DNA of 64,000 nt from Actinopolymorpha alba DSM 45243 (GCF_000373925.1 NZ_KB892708.1:124001-188000), one strand, 5' to 3'; positions 30,319 through 42,692 are shown, numbered from the stretch's first letter. Numbers and translations: made by a program. Notes: a model not told the origin generated them from the letters alone.

Positions 30319-31461
30319 TTGTCGAGTGGTACCCGGCCAGCGGCTCTGCTGGTTCTGGAGGATGGCCGGGTGTTCCGCGGCCAGGCGTACGGCGCCGAGG
30401 GCGAGACCTTCGGCGAGGCGGTCTTCGCGACCGGCATGACGGGGTACCAGGAGACCCTGACCGACCCGTCGTACCACCGCCAGGTGGTGATCCAGACGGC
30501 GCCGCACATCGGCAACACCGGGGTCAACGACGAGGACCCCGAGTCGCGGCGGATCTGGGTCGCGGGTTACGTCGTACGAGATCCCGCCCGGCGGCCGTCG
30601 AACTGGCGGGCGCGGCGTTCGCTCGACGACGACCTCCGGGCCGACGGCGTGGTCGGGATCAGCGGCATCGACACCCGGGCGCTTACCCGGCACCTGCGCG
30701 AGCGGGGTGCCATGCGGGTCGGCATCTCGACGGTCGAGAGCGATCCTGACGCGCTGCGGGAGCGGGTGCTGGCCTCGCCGTCGATGGTGGGTGCGGCCCT
30801 GGTCGACGAGGTGACGACGCCCGACGCGTATGTCGTACCCGCGCTGGGGGAGAAGCGGTTCACCGTCGCCGCGATCGACCTCGGGATCAAGGCGATGACG
30901 CCGCACCGGATGGCTGAACGCGGCATCGAGGTGCACGTACTCCCGTCGACGACGACGCTGGAGGAGGTCCTAGCACTCGACCCCGACGGCGTGTTCATGT
31001 CCAACGGGCCAGGCGACCCCGAGCCGCTGCGCCACGCGGTCGGCGTACTCCAGGGGGTTCTCCGTGCCGGGAAGCCGTTCTTCGGGATCTGTCTTGGCAA
31101 CCAGGTGTTCGGTCGTGCCCTTGGGTTCGGCACCTACAAGCTGCCGTACGGCCACCGCGGCATCAACCAGCCTGTCCAGGACAGGTTGACAGGCAAGGTC
31201 GAGGTGACGGCGCACAATCACGGCTTCGCTGTGCAGTGGCCGGCTGATCGGCTCGACGGGGCCGTCGAGACGGAGTTCGGGCGGGCCGAAGTGAGTCATG
31301 TCTGCCTCAACGACAACGTTGTGGAAGGGCTCTCGCTCAGTGACGAGAGCGGGACTGTGAAGGCGTTCTCCGTGCAGTACCACCCCGAGGCCGCGGCCGG
31401 TCCGCACGACGCCTCGTACCTGTTCGATCGGTTCGCCGACCTCATGGGAGGCGAACGATGA
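30319..31461 (+). CDS. carA: Carbamoyl-phosphate synthase small (glutaminase) subunit
   Basis: 380 aa. N-terminal CPSase small-chain domain ([17 protein letters not shown]) and C-terminal class I glutaminase: Cys258 (GICLGNQ), His355 and Glu357 (YHPEAA). The Cys motif has Asn (GICLGNQ) rather than the common His (GICLGHQ). A TTG at 30319 is chosen because AAGGAGG ends 4 nt before it; a GTG at 30256 overlapping the pyrC stop would add 21 residues and is the alternative. Confidence 0.9.
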   Translation: MSSGTRPAALLVLEDGRVFRGQAYGAEGETFGEAVFATGMTGYQETLTDPSYHRQVVIQTAPHIGNTGVNDEDPESRRIWVAGYVVRDPARRPSNWRARRSLDDDLRADGVVGISGIDTRALTRHLRERGAMRVGISTVESDPDALRERVLASPSMVGAALVDEVTTPDAYVVPALGEKRFTVAAIDLGIKAMTPHRMAERGIEVHVLPSTTTLEEVLALDPDGVFMSNGPGDPEPLRHAVGVLQGVLRAGKPFFGICLGNQVFGRALGFGTYKLPYGHRGINQPVQDRLTGKVEVTAHNHGFAVQWPADRLDGAVETEFGRAEVSHVCLNDNVVEGLSLSDESGTVKAFSVQYHPEAAAGPHDASYLFDRFADLMGGER

Positions 31462-31504
31462 GCACAGTTGCCGACCTCATGGCCGTGCGGAAGGGGAGTG
31501 CCTG

Positions 31505-31505
<1 letters not shown>
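31458..31505 (+). other. 15-codon ORF exactly tiling the carA-carB gap
   Basis: Encodes [15 protein letters not shown]. Its ATG overlaps the carA stop (ATGA) and its TGA overlaps the carB ATG (TGATG). The core reads ADLM, and its 13-nt DNA GCCGACCTCATGG (31470-31482) repeats the same 13 nt from the end of carA (31435-31447). It likely arose by a short tail duplication and would keep ribosomes coupled from carA to carB. AAGGGGAG inside it is also the SD of carB. Confidence 0.45.
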
Positions 31506-34801
<3,296 letters not shown>

Positions 34802-34818
34802 CGAGGTCTCAGAGGGGG

Positions 34819-35236
34819 GTGGCGGTGTCCGTGCGGCTGGACGCGTTCGACGGGTTGGAGATGCCGGAGTTTTCCGAACTCGCCGAGCACCTGGAGGATC
34901 TCTTCCCGGCGCCCACCCGCACGCGACAGAGCCGTGGGAGGTGTCCCTGGCGGCGCTGATTGGGAAGCTCCCCAAGGTCCCGAAGATCGCTGTCAGGGCC
35001 CTCGGCCTGGAAACAGCGCGGAGGACGCACTCCGCCAGGCGGAGGTATTACGCGAGCGCCTGGCAGAGCTGAAGGAGCGGATCCCGATCCTTCGCAAGGA
35101 CCCAGAACCGTCCGGTGGCAAAGACGCCGACGGAGCCGGTGAGAACGCCTCGAACACCGCTGGCGAGGACGCCGACGATGCCGGCGGCAACGACTTGGAC
35201 GCTGTTGGCGAGAAGGAAGGCAAGAGCACCTCGTGA
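34819..35236 (+). pseudogene. Frameshifted gene of unknown function between carB and pyrF
   Basis: Coding-like sequence (high GC3, sensible residues) runs in three successive frames: VSVRLDAFDGLEMPEFSELA (from 34825), then EPWEVSLAALIGKLPKVPKI (around 34930-35010), then DALRQAEVLRERLAELKERI followed by an acidic low-complexity tail (to 35236). Each switch equals a 1-nt deletion; joined, it would be about 138 aa with an amphipathic, coiled-coil-like helix. The last frame ends in a GTGA overlap with pyrF, as a real operon member would. It could be a decayed gene, two sequencing errors or, less likely, two -1 frameshifts. It does not resemble PyrD. Confidence 0.55.
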
Positions 35237-36066
35237 ACACCACATTTGGGTCCCGGTTGCGGTCAGCGCTCGACACGCGGGGACCGCTGTGCGCGGGGAT
35301 CGATCCCCACGCGGCACTTCTCAGAGCCTGGGACCTGCCTGACGACGTGACTGGTCTGGAGCGCTTCGCCCTGACCGCCGTCGAGGCGCTCGGTCCCCGG
35401 GTGGCGGTGCTCAAGCCGCAGTCGGCGTTCTTCGAACGTTTCGGAAGCCGCGGCATCGCGGTGCTGGAGCGCGTGATCGCGGCCGGGCGGGAGGCCGGCG
35501 CGCTGGTGCTGCTCGACGCCAAGCGGGGCGACATCGGCTCGACGGTGCAGGCGTACGCCGATGCCTACCTCGACCCGAGCTCGCCGTTGTTCGCGGACGC
35601 GCTGACGGCCAGCCCGTACCTCGGCTTCGGATCCCTGCAACCCCTGCTTGACACGGCCGCGAAACACGGCTGCGGGGTGTTCGTGCTCGCGCTGACGTCC
35701 AATCCGGAGGGGCCTGAAGTGCAGGCCGCGCAGGGCCTGGGCGGCCGGACCGTCGCGGGTGTCGTCCTCGACCACCTCGCCGAGGTGAACGCGGACGCCC
35801 GACCGCTGGGTTCGATCGGAGCGGTGGTCGGTGCCACCGTCGGCGAGACGGGCGAGGACTTCGCGCGGGTCAACGGGCCCTTGCTCGCTCCCGGACTGGG
35901 CGCGCAGGGTGCGACGGCAGACGACCTGCGCCGGGTGTTCGGAGCCGCCGTACGCAACGTCGTACCCGCGACGTCCCGCGAGCTCCTGAGCGCCGGCCCG
36001 TCCGTGCGGGCCCTCCAGGACGCCGCCGACCGGACGATCGAGTCCCTGTCCGCGGTGCTTCGGTGA
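35233..36066 (+). CDS. pyrF: Orotidine-5'-phosphate decarboxylase (type 2)
   Basis: 277 aa, the longer mycobacterial/actinobacterial subfamily. N-terminal CAGIDPH, catalytic LLDAKRGDIGST (Asp95, Lys97), LTASPYLGF and the LALTSNPEG stretch. Final step to UMP. GTG start overlapping the preceding frameshifted gene. pyrD and pyrE are not in this operon copy. Confidence 0.95.
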   Translation: MNTTFGSRLRSALDTRGPLCAGIDPHAALLRAWDLPDDVTGLERFALTAVEALGPRVAVLKPQSAFFERFGSRGIAVLERVIAAGREAGALVLLDAKRGDIGSTVQAYADAYLDPSSPLFADALTASPYLGFGSLQPLLDTAAKHGCGVFVLALTSNPEGPEVQAAQGLGGRTVAGVVLDHLAEVNADARPLGSIGAVVGATVGETGEDFARVNGPLLAPGLGAQGATADDLRRVFGAAVRNVVPATSRELLSAGPSVRALQDAADRTIESLSAVLR

Positions 36067-36078
36067 GAGTTCGAGTTC

Positions 36079-37233
36079 TCAGTCCGTCACGGTGATTCGT
36101 ACGTCGTGGGTGCCGGCGTCCGCCGCGGCGAAGCGCAGGAGCCGGGCACCTTCGCTCGACACCGTGGCCGTGTGTCTCTTGGACAGCTGGCGGAAGGTTT
36201 CGACCAGCAGCGTGGCCGTGCCACGGGCACGGGCACGGGTGATCTTCCACGTTCCCCGGACGTAGCCGTCGACGAGCAGCGTTCCTGGTATCACCGCGTT
36301 ACGGGTGCCGAAGACCCGTCGTCGATCTTCATCGGCGAGCACCCGGGTGCGGTCGTCGTGGGAGAGGAGCAGGTTGTCGAACGCCGCGATGAATCGCGGG
36401 GGAGCGGGGGTGTCCGGATCGGGGCGCGGCGCGTCGGGCAGGTCGTACATCTGCCGGCCGCTCTCGGTTTGGAACGCACGCAGTCGTGGTGCCAGTCGCT
36501 CGATCACCTCACGCAGGCCGGTCAGCCCGGACCACGTCTGCATGTCCGCGACGGTGGCCGGACCGAACGCCGCGAGGTAGCGCAGCAGCAGGTCGTCGGG
36601 TGAGCGGTCTTCGCTGAGCGGCCGGCGCAGCCACGCGTCGGCCGGCGTGTGCGTGGGCTGTCCGCTGGCGCCCCAGATTCCTCGCGGCGGCACCTGGACG
36701 AGCGGAAGCTGGCTGCGGATCGCATGCGCGAGAGAGGCAGGGTCGCGGTCCGGCCAGCGCTGGTTGAGCAGCCCGCCGAGTTCCTTCGCCGTACGCGGTC
36801 GTTCCTCGAGCAGGGCCCGTCCGGCGGCCACCAACTCGCCGAGGTCGATTCTCCGAAGGGCGGGGCCATGGGTGGTGTTGGCGTACAGATCGCGGTCCAG
36901 GATCGCCTGTGTCACCGGGCGGATCGCCAGGCAGTCCCGGGCGGTGACCAGGTGGATCGTCCCCCGCATGAGGACGATGCGGACGGCCTGCCTACTCGTG
37001 AGCAGGTCGGCGAGTTGATCCGTCTGGAATCCCATCAGCCGGGACCAGAGTCCGAAGTAGGGCGGTATGGGTGCCTGCGCCTGCAGACCGACCAGGTGCT
37101 CGACGGCGTCGGCGACCGACAGGCTCGCTCGCCGTAGCAGCAGCTGGCGTTCCAGAAGCGCGCGGTTGAGCGCCCGCTGGCTGAGTACGTCGCCACCTCG
37201 TCCGGCGGCCTTCGTCAACGCTCCGGTGGGCAT
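36079..37233 (-). CDS. Winged-helix DNA glycosylase-like protein (HTH_42 / AlkZ-like family)
   Basis: 384 aa. Begins ALNRALLERQLLLRRAS and contains VGLQAQAPIPPYFGLWSRL; Gln51-Ala52-Gln53 matches the QxQ catalytic motif of AlkZ-type glycosylases (YcaQ types have QxD). Winged-helix repeats follow (RGTIHLVTARDCLAIRP). Known AlkZ enzymes unhook interstrand crosslinks made by genotoxic natural products; general alkyl-repair paralogues also exist. No toxin biosynthesis genes are nearby, so I infer a repair role without a defined substrate. Convergent with pyrF (12 bp apart). Confidence 0.8.
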   Translation of the reverse strand: MPTGALTKAAGRGGDVLSQRALNRALLERQLLLRRASLSVADAVEHLVGLQAQAPIPPYFGLWSRLMGFQTDQLADLLTSRQAVRIVLMRGTIHLVTARDCLAIRPVTQAILDRDLYANTTHGPALRRIDLGELVAAGRALLEERPRTAKELGGLLNQRWPDRDPASLAHAIRSQLPLVQVPPRGIWGASGQPTHTPADAWLRRPLSEDRSPDDLLLRYLAAFGPATVADMQTWSGLTGLREVIERLAPRLRAFQTESGRQMYDLPDAPRPDPDTPAPPRFIAAFDNLLLSHDDRTRVLADEDRRRVFGTRNAVIPGTLLVDGYVRGTWKITRARARGTATLLVETFRQLSKRHTATVSSEGARLLRFAAADAGTHDVRITVTD

Positions 37234-37350
37234 CCGTCTCCTTCGTCCACGTTCCTGCGCGGCAAGTCTCCTGGAACTGGCCGGGCGGTCGTCACGGTGG
37301 GAACACTAGAGGCTCATGCGGTCAGAAGCTGTCCGCAATAGCAGGAGTCC

Positions 37351-37375
37351 TTGATCAGCGAGCGGCGCTGATCAA
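37351..37375. promoter_or_regulatory. Perfect inverted repeat upstream of the alcohol dehydrogenase gene
   Basis: TTGATCAGCG and its exact complement separated by 5 nt, 92 bp before the adh start and 118 bp from the divergent AlkZ-like gene. The size and symmetry suit a dimeric repressor operator; no regulator gene is adjacent. Confidence 0.45.
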
Positions 37376-37466
37376 CGGCGTCGAAGCCTCATACCCCTTG
37401 AGTCGCGCGCCAGCGAGCAGAACCATGGTCGTAAGGCGACCTGACGGCGCACGGAAGGAGTCTGAC

Positions 37467-38498
37467 GTGAAAGCCGTACGCCTGGAGCAGTACCACCAGC
37501 CACCCGTCGTGCTGGACGTCCCCGAACCCCGGGTGGCCGGCCCCTGGGACGTGCTGGTGGAGATCGGCGGCGCGGGACTTTGCCGCACCGACCTCCACAT
37601 CGTCGAGGGACAGTGGGCGCAGAAGTCCCGGGTCGAACTCCCGTACACCCTCGGGCACGAAAACGCCGGCTGGGTCCGCGACACCGGCTCGGCGGTCACC
37701 AACGTCACGCCGGGCGATCCCGTGATCCTGCACCCACTCGTCACCTGTGGACTCTGCCGGGCCTGTCGCGCGGGCGACGACGTGCACTGCACGGCGTCGA
37801 CCTTCCCAGGGATCGACCGCGACGGCGGCATGGCCGAACTCATGGTCACCGGCGCCCGGTCGGTGCTGAAGCTCGACCCGTCCCTCGAGCCAGTCCACGT
37901 GGCGGCCCTCGCGGACGCGGGGCTCACCGCCTACCACGCGGTCCGTAAGGCGGTGCCGCTGTTGTACCCGGGTACGCATGCCGTGGTGATCGGCGCTGGC
38001 GGCCTCGGACACATCGGCATCCAGTGCCTGCTCGCGATCACCGCCGCGGAGGTCACGGTCGTCGACCGCTCCGAGGCAGCGCTGTCACTGGCAAAGGAGT
38101 CCGGAGCGCACCACCTGGTCAACGCGATGACCGAGGACCCCCTGGTCGCCATCCGGCATCTCACCCATGGCGCGGGTGCGCACGTGGTGCTCGACTTCGT
38201 GGGGGAGGGTGGCACGGAGACGCAGGGGGTCGCCATGCTGCGGCGCGCGGGTTCGTACTTCGTGATCGGGTACGGCGGCTCCGTGAGCATCCCGACCATC
38301 GACATCATCTACTCCGAGATCAACCTCATCGGCAACCTGGTCGGGACCTACAACGATCTCGACGAGTTGATGACCCTGGTCGCCCACGGCAAGGTGCGCC
38401 TCCACACGCAGACGTATCCGCTGGACGCGGTCAACCACGCGATCGCTGACCTCGAGGCAGGCCGGCTGCCCGGTCGCGGGATTCTCGTCCCGCGCTGA
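37467..38498 (+). CDS. Zinc-dependent alcohol dehydrogenase (MDR family)
   Basis: 343 aa. Catalytic zinc ligands Cys39 (GLCRTDLH), His64 and Glu65 (GHENAG); structural zinc Cys94, Cys97, Cys100, Cys108. The Rossmann motif GAGGLGHIGIQ followed by VVDRSEAAL (Asp at the end of strand 2) favours NAD over NADP. Substrate unknown. The GTG at 37467 is chosen because AAGGAG lies 6-7 nt before it; an earlier open frame adds unrelated residues. Confidence 0.9.
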   Translation: MKAVRLEQYHQPPVVLDVPEPRVAGPWDVLVEIGGAGLCRTDLHIVEGQWAQKSRVELPYTLGHENAGWVRDTGSAVTNVTPGDPVILHPLVTCGLCRACRAGDDVHCTASTFPGIDRDGGMAELMVTGARSVLKLDPSLEPVHVAALADAGLTAYHAVRKAVPLLYPGTHAVVIGAGGLGHIGIQCLLAITAAEVTVVDRSEAALSLAKESGAHHLVNAMTEDPLVAIRHLTHGAGAHVVLDFVGEGGTETQGVAMLRRAGSYFVIGYGGSVSIPTIDIIYSEINLIGNLVGTYNDLDELMTLVAHGKVRLHTQTYPLDAVNHAIADLEAGRLPGRGILVPR

Positions 38499-38502
38499 CC
38501 AA

Positions 38503-38521
38503 GGCGGCACGCTCTGCCGCC
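38503..38521 (+). terminator. Small GC hairpin after the alcohol dehydrogenase gene
   Basis: GGCGGC and GCCGCC around a 7-nt loop, 4 nt past the stop. No U-tract; modest stability. Confidence 0.35.
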
Positions 38522-38567
38522 GGAAGCGACCGGCCGGGCTTCGACGGCTTCTGACACGATGGTCCGT

Positions 38568-39359
38568 ATGCCCGATGCCTCCGCGCCGCCGCTCGCCGAT
38601 CTGATCCGTACGCTCGCCGAGAAAGCCGGCGAGGCGATCATGGAGATCTACGCCGCCGACGACCCAGGCGCCCGGGAGAAGGCCGACCGTACGCCTGTCA
38701 CCCAGGCCGACCTCCTGGCCGAGGAACTCATCCTCGCCGGCCTCGCGGACGCGACGCCCGACATCCCGGTCGTCGCCGAAGAGAGCGTCGCGGCCGGGCG
38801 GATTCCTGACGATCTCGGCGAGCGGTTCTGGCTGGTCGACCCGCTGGACGGGACCAAGGAGTTCCTCTCCCGCAACGGCGAGTTCACGGTCAACATCGCC
38901 CTCGTCGAGCGCGGCGTTCCGACGCTGGGCGTCGTGCACGCACCCGCCATCTCTGAGACCTACGTCGGAGGACCGGGCCTGGCGGAGGTGACCGCCGCTG
39001 GTGCGGTCCGTCCACTCGGTGTCGTGTCGGAGCCGGCTGGGGGCTCGCGGGCGCTGGTCAGCCGGAGCCACCTCGATCCCGAGACGGAGCGGTGGCTCGC
39101 GGGCGTGGGCGTCACGAGTTTCGTCGCGGCTGGCAGTTCACTGAAGTTCTGCCGGATCGCCGAGGGCGCCGCTGATCTGTATCCGAGGTTCGGCCGCACG
39201 ATGGAGTGGGACACCGCCGCCGGGCAGGCGGTGCTGCAGGCCGCGGGTGGGGCGGTGCGGACGGTCTCCGGGGCACCGCTACGCTACGGCAAGCCCGGCT
39301 TCACCAATCCGCCGTTTGTGGCATATGGTGCATCCCCTCCGCCGCTGACGGCGACCTGA
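38568..39359 (+). CDS. cysQ: 3'(2'),5'-bisphosphate nucleotidase CysQ-like (inositol-monophosphatase fold)
   Basis: 263 aa. Metal motifs VVAEES, DPLDGTKEF and EWDTAAGQAVLQAAGG are those of the lithium-sensitive phosphatases; TKEF after DPLDG favours CysQ (PAP recycling in sulfur assimilation) over inositol phosphatase. The start is uncertain: ATG 38568 has a CACGAT -10-like element 7 nt upstream (leaderless), while ATG 38559 adds three residues. No sulfate genes are in the window. Confidence 0.87.
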   Translation: MPDASAPPLADLIRTLAEKAGEAIMEIYAADDPGAREKADRTPVTQADLLAEELILAGLADATPDIPVVAEESVAAGRIPDDLGERFWLVDPLDGTKEFLSRNGEFTVNIALVERGVPTLGVVHAPAISETYVGGPGLAEVTAAGAVRPLGVVSEPAGGSRALVSRSHLDPETERWLAGVGVTSFVAAGSSLKFCRIAEGAADLYPRFGRTMEWDTAAGQAVLQAAGGAVRTVSGAPLRYGKPGFTNPPFVAYGASPPPLTAT

Positions 39360-39505
39360 GCCGATACCGAACACGCGCTCGGCAAGTCGCAGTTGACCGC
39401 GCCTGTTCGGCGTCTCCTTGGACCGGTGACGACCCCGGGAGCCATCCATTCGTCGACGGAACCTCCGTTTGTACGCCGTTGGCGAGATCCCGAAGGAGAT
39501 GTGTG

Positions 39506-39874
39506 ATGCGACGTACGGGGGCACTGGTCCTCGCTGTTGGTCTCGGCCTGGCCGGCCTGACCGCGTGCTCGAGCAGCGACAAGGCGTACTGCGACAAGGT
39601 GCGCGCGGTCGGAGAGGAAGCGCTGGCAGGCAACGCCTCGGCTACCGACCCGACCAAGCTCTCCCAGGTCTCCACCGACTACCGCGAGATCGCCGACGTG
39701 GCCCCAAGCGACGTCAAGGAGCACTGGAAGGTGCTCGCGACCGCGATGGAGGACCTTGGTGACCTGCTGAAGGATCCCGCCAACATGGACGCCAGCAAGG
39801 CCCAGGAGACGTCCAGCAAGATGCAGGAGTCCCTGAAGGCTGTCACCGATGACGTCAAGGAGCGCTGCAGCTGA
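39506..39874 (+). CDS. Small lipoprotein of unknown function
   Basis: 122 aa. Signal peptide with lipobox LTAC, Cys21, then SSSDKAYCDKV. The mature part is mostly helical and charged with Cys29 near the front and Cys121 at the end, which could pair as a disulfide. AAGGAG lies 7 nt before the ATG. I recognise no family. Its own transcription unit seems likely, with 146 bp of non-coding DNA before it. Confidence 0.75.
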   Translation: MRRTGALVLAVGLGLAGLTACSSSDKAYCDKVRAVGEEALAGNASATDPTKLSQVSTDYREIADVAPSDVKEHWKVLATAMEDLGDLLKDPANMDASKAQETSSKMQESLKAVTDDVKERCS

Positions 39875-39899
39875 CGCTTCGTCGGCTGGTTCGCTTCGT

Positions 39900-39935
39900 G
39901 GGGCCTCGGGTTGTCGCGCTGGCGCCCGGGGCCCC
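39900..39935 (+). terminator. Hairpin after the lipoprotein gene
   Basis: GGGGCCTCGGG pairs with CCCGGGGCCCC (11 bp, one G-U) around a 14-nt loop. A second shorter hairpin (GGCCCCAAC with GTTGGGGGCC, one bulge) lies at 39974-39994. The rest of the gap to mihF (to 40170) contains no gene I can support. Confidence 0.5.
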
Positions 39936-40170
39936 GTCGAGTACCCCGTGCATGCGTGAGCGCGGCGGGGGTGGGCCCCAACGGAGTTGGGGGCCGGATC
40001 CGACACAGGGCACCCCGTGTTGATACGGCGATGCTGGCTGGATAGGTTCGCCCTCATCGTGCGTGTTGGGTGGGCACGGGCGTTACGAGACCCCGGCTAC
40101 CTGCCGCCGTGTCCGCCGAGCAAGAATCGCTGCACCCAAGACCTGTCGTACAGCCACGAGGTGACCGTCT

Positions 40171-40491
40171 GTGCCGCTACCTCACCTGACCCCCGAAGCT
40201 CGCCAGGCCGCGTTGAAGAAAGCCGCGGAGGCCCGTCGCGAGCGCGCTGAGGTGAAGAACCGCTTGAAGAACTCTGGCGCCTCCCTTGGCGAGGTCGTCA
40301 ACGCCGGTCGTGACTCCAACGAAGTGATCGGCAAGATGCGCGTCCTCGACCTCCTGTGCGCCATGCCAGGAGTCGGCAAGGTGCGCGCGCGTCAGATCAT
40401 GGAACGCATCGGCATCTCCGAGACTCGCCGTGTCCGAGGCCTCGGAGACAACCAAGTGGCTGCGCTGAAGCGTGAGTTCGGCGAATCCTGA
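40171..40491 (+). CDS. mihF: Actinobacterial integration host factor mIHF
   Basis: 106 aa. [23 protein letters not shown] is the N-terminal helix; [22 protein letters not shown] is the H2TH DNA-binding motif. Nucleoid protein essential in mycobacteria and linked to development in Streptomyces. GTG start with GAGGTGA upstream. Followed by gmk and rpoZ in the conserved order; in relatives it follows pyrF, which here is 4.1 kb away because accessory genes intervene. Confidence 0.94.
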   Translation: MPLPHLTPEARQAALKKAAEARRERAEVKNRLKNSGASLGEVVNAGRDSNEVIGKMRVLDLLCAMPGVGKVRARQIMERIGISETRRVRGLGDNQVAALKREFGES

Positions 40492-41107
40492 GACTGTGTA
40501 CGACGCGCCGCCGACGCCCGCGACGTCGAAGCCCGCGACCACGCGGCTCGTCGTGCTCGCGGGGCCGACGGCGGTCGGCAAGGGCACTGTGGCCGCGGAT
40601 ATCCGTACGCACCACTCTGAGGTGTGGATCTCGGTGTCCGCGACCACGCGCCGCCCACGTCCAGGTGAGGTCCACGGCGTTCATTACTGGTTTGTCTCCG
40701 ATGAGGAGTTCGACCGGATGGTCGCCGCTGGCGAACTCCTCGAGTGGGCGGTTGTCCACGGGGTGAGCAGGTATGGCACACCCCGGCGTGCGGTGCTGGA
40801 GAAGCTGGCCGAGGGGCGCCCGGCCCTGCTCGAGATCGACCTCCAGGGCGCGCGGCAGGTACGCCGGACCATGCCTGAGGCGCTGTTCGTCTTCCTCGCG
40901 CCACCCGACTGGCAGGAGCTCGTCCGCCGCCTGGTCGGGCGCGGCACCGAGTCCGCGGAGGAGCAGGAACGCCGCCTCGAGACCGCGCGCGCTGAGTTGG
41001 CGGCCGAGAAGGAGTTCGACGTCACGATCGTCAACACCGATGTGCATACGGCTGCCGAGGAGTTGGTAGCCTTGACCCGCTCCCATTCCAACTCTCCGGA
41101 GGCCTGA
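40472..41107 (+). CDS. gmk: Guanylate kinase
   Basis: 211 aa. P-loop GPTAVGKGT at 31-39 (usual GPSGVGKGT), then [21 protein letters not shown] for GMP binding and [13 protein letters not shown]. Converts GMP to GDP. GTG at 40472 overlaps mihF by 20 nt; GTG at 40496, just after the mihF stop, is an alternative (203 aa). Neither has a clear SD, suggesting coupling. Confidence 0.93.
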   Translation: MSSANPETVYDAPPTPATSKPATTRLVVLAGPTAVGKGTVAADIRTHHSEVWISVSATTRRPRPGEVHGVHYWFVSDEEFDRMVAAGELLEWAVVHGVSRYGTPRRAVLEKLAEGRPALLEIDLQGARQVRRTMPEALFVFLAPPDWQELVRRLVGRGTESAEEQERRLETARAELAAEKEFDVTIVNTDVHTAAEELVALTRSHSNSPEA

Positions 41108-41109
41108 GC

Positions 41110-41400
41110 TTGTCTGGCATCCAGCCCGCTGCCGAGGGCATCACCTACCCGCCCATCGACGACCTGCTTCAGAAGGCCGACTCTAAGTACAAACTGGTCT
41201 TGTTCGCTGCCAAGCGCGCTCGCCAGATCAACGCCTACTACGCCCAGCTGGGCGAGGGCCTGCTTGAGTACGTCGGCCCGCTCGTCGACACCCACGTCCA
41301 GGAGAAGCCGCTCTCGATCGCCCTGCGCGAGATCAACGAGGGCCTGCTCACGGTCGAGGACATCGAGCCCACCGCCGAGGGGCAGCCGGCCGCGTCCTGA
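41110..41400 (+). CDS. rpoZ: RNA polymerase omega subunit
   Basis: 96 aa. [20 protein letters not shown] and [11 protein letters not shown] are the conserved omega segments. TTG start with GGAGG 7 nt upstream, inside the end of gmk. The gmk-rpoZ-coaBC order is conserved across actinobacteria. Confidence 0.95.
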   Translation: MSGIQPAAEGITYPPIDDLLQKADSKYKLVLFAAKRARQINAYYAQLGEGLLEYVGPLVDTHVQEKPLSIALREINEGLLTVEDIEPTAEGQPAAS

Positions 41401-41441
41401 CGACGCCCCTCCCAGCTGCCGTCGAGTTCGGAGCGCCGTCG

Positions 41442-42692
41442 ATGTCAGATCGGTCGCGGCCCCAGGTGGTGCTGGGAGTCGCTGGTGGTATCGCCGCCTA
41501 CAAGGCGTGCTCACTCCTGCGGCTCCTGGTGGAGTCGGGCGCCGAGGTGCGCGTCGTACCCACCGCGAGTGCGTTGCGGTTCGTCGGCGCACCGACCTGG
41601 GCGGCGCTCTCCCACCAGCCCGTGCACACCGAGGTGTGGGACGACGTCCACGAGGTGCCTCACGTGCGGCTCGGCCAGCAGGCCGACCTGGTGGTGGTGG
41701 CGCCGGCGACAGCTGACCTGCTCGCGAAGGCCGCGCACGGTCTCGCCGATGACCTGCTGACGTCGACCCTCCTCACCGCGCGCTGCCCAATCGTCTTCGC
41801 GCCGGCAATGCACACCGAGATGTGGGAACACCCGGCGACCCGCGCCAATGTCGCGACTCTTCGCGAGCGCGGCGCGTTCGTGCTGGAGCCGGCCGAGGGC
41901 CGCCTCACCGGCACCGACACCGGCAAGGGCCGGTTGCCCGAGCCCGAGCAACTCTTCGAGGTGTGTCAGGGGATCCTGACCCGCGAGGCCGGCGGTCAGG
42001 GACAGGACCTGCTGGGGCGACGCGTGGTGGTGAGCGCGGGCGGCACCCGGGAGTTCCTCGACCCGGTCCGCTTCCTGGGCAACCGTTCCTCCGGCCGGCA
42101 GGGCTACGCGCTTGCCCGGGCCGCGGTGGCGCGAGGTGCGAGCGTGACCCTCGTCGCCGCCAACTCCAGCCTGCCGGACCCCGCTGGGGTCAAGGTCACG
42201 CCCGTCGTCTCGACCCGCGACCTGCGAGACGCCATGCTCGAGGCGACCGAGAACGCCGACGCCGTGGTGATGGCCGCGGCTCCGGCCGACTTCCGGCCCG
42301 CGACGTACGCCGAACACAAGATCAAGAAGACCGACGACGTGTCCGCGCCGACCGTCGAGTTGGTGCAAAACCCCGACATCCTCGCCGAGATCGCCCAGCA
42401 CCGTCCTCGACCAGACCTGGTGGTCGTCGGGTTCGCCGCCGAGACCGGCGACGAGCATGGCACGGTCCTCGAGCACGGTCGCCACAAGCTCGCCCGCAAG
42501 GGATGCGATCTTCTCGTCGTCAACGAAGTGGGCGCGGGCAAAGGCTTCGAGGCGCTCGACAACGAAGCGGTCATCATCGGTGCCGACGGCTCGGAGACGG
42601 TGGTTTCCCGCGGCTCCAAGGACCAACTCGCGCACCGCATCTGGGACCTCGTCTCCGTCCGCCTCCCCGCTCGGCCAGACCAGGCCGGCTGA
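41442..42692 (+). CDS. coaBC: Bifunctional phosphopantothenoylcysteine decarboxylase / phosphopantothenate-cysteine ligase
   Basis: 416 aa, FMN-dependent CoaC half (GVAGGIAAYKACSLLRLL) then CTP-dependent CoaB half (SAGGTREFLDPVRFLGNRSS, APADFRP...HKIKK). The flavoprotein substrate motif reads PAMHTEMW where the classical motif is PxMNxxMW; I believe His also occurs here in other actinobacteria but cannot verify that. Two steps of coenzyme A synthesis. ATG start 41 nt after rpoZ. Confidence 0.94.
   Translation: MSDRSRPQVVLGVAGGIAAYKACSLLRLLVESGAEVRVVPTASALRFVGAPTWAALSHQPVHTEVWDDVHEVPHVRLGQQADLVVVAPATADLLAKAAHGLADDLLTSTLLTARCPIVFAPAMHTEMWEHPATRANVATLRERGAFVLEPAEGRLTGTDTGKGRLPEPEQLFEVCQGILTREAGGQGQDLLGRRVVVSAGGTREFLDPVRFLGNRSSGRQGYALARAAVARGASVTLVAANSSLPDPAGVKVTPVVSTRDLRDAMLEATENADAVVMAAAPADFRPATYAEHKIKKTDDVSAPTVELVQNPDILAEIAQHRPRPDLVVVGFAAETGDEHGTVLEHGRHKLARKGCDLLVVNEVGAGKGFEALDNEAVIIGADGSETVVSRGSKDQLAHRIWDLVSVRLPARPDQAG

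Noticed and set aside
38568-39359. Annotation as histidinol-phosphatase or inositol monophosphatase
   Set aside because: The fold is shared, but DPLDGTKEF and overall length point to CysQ; activity on other phosphates cannot be excluded.
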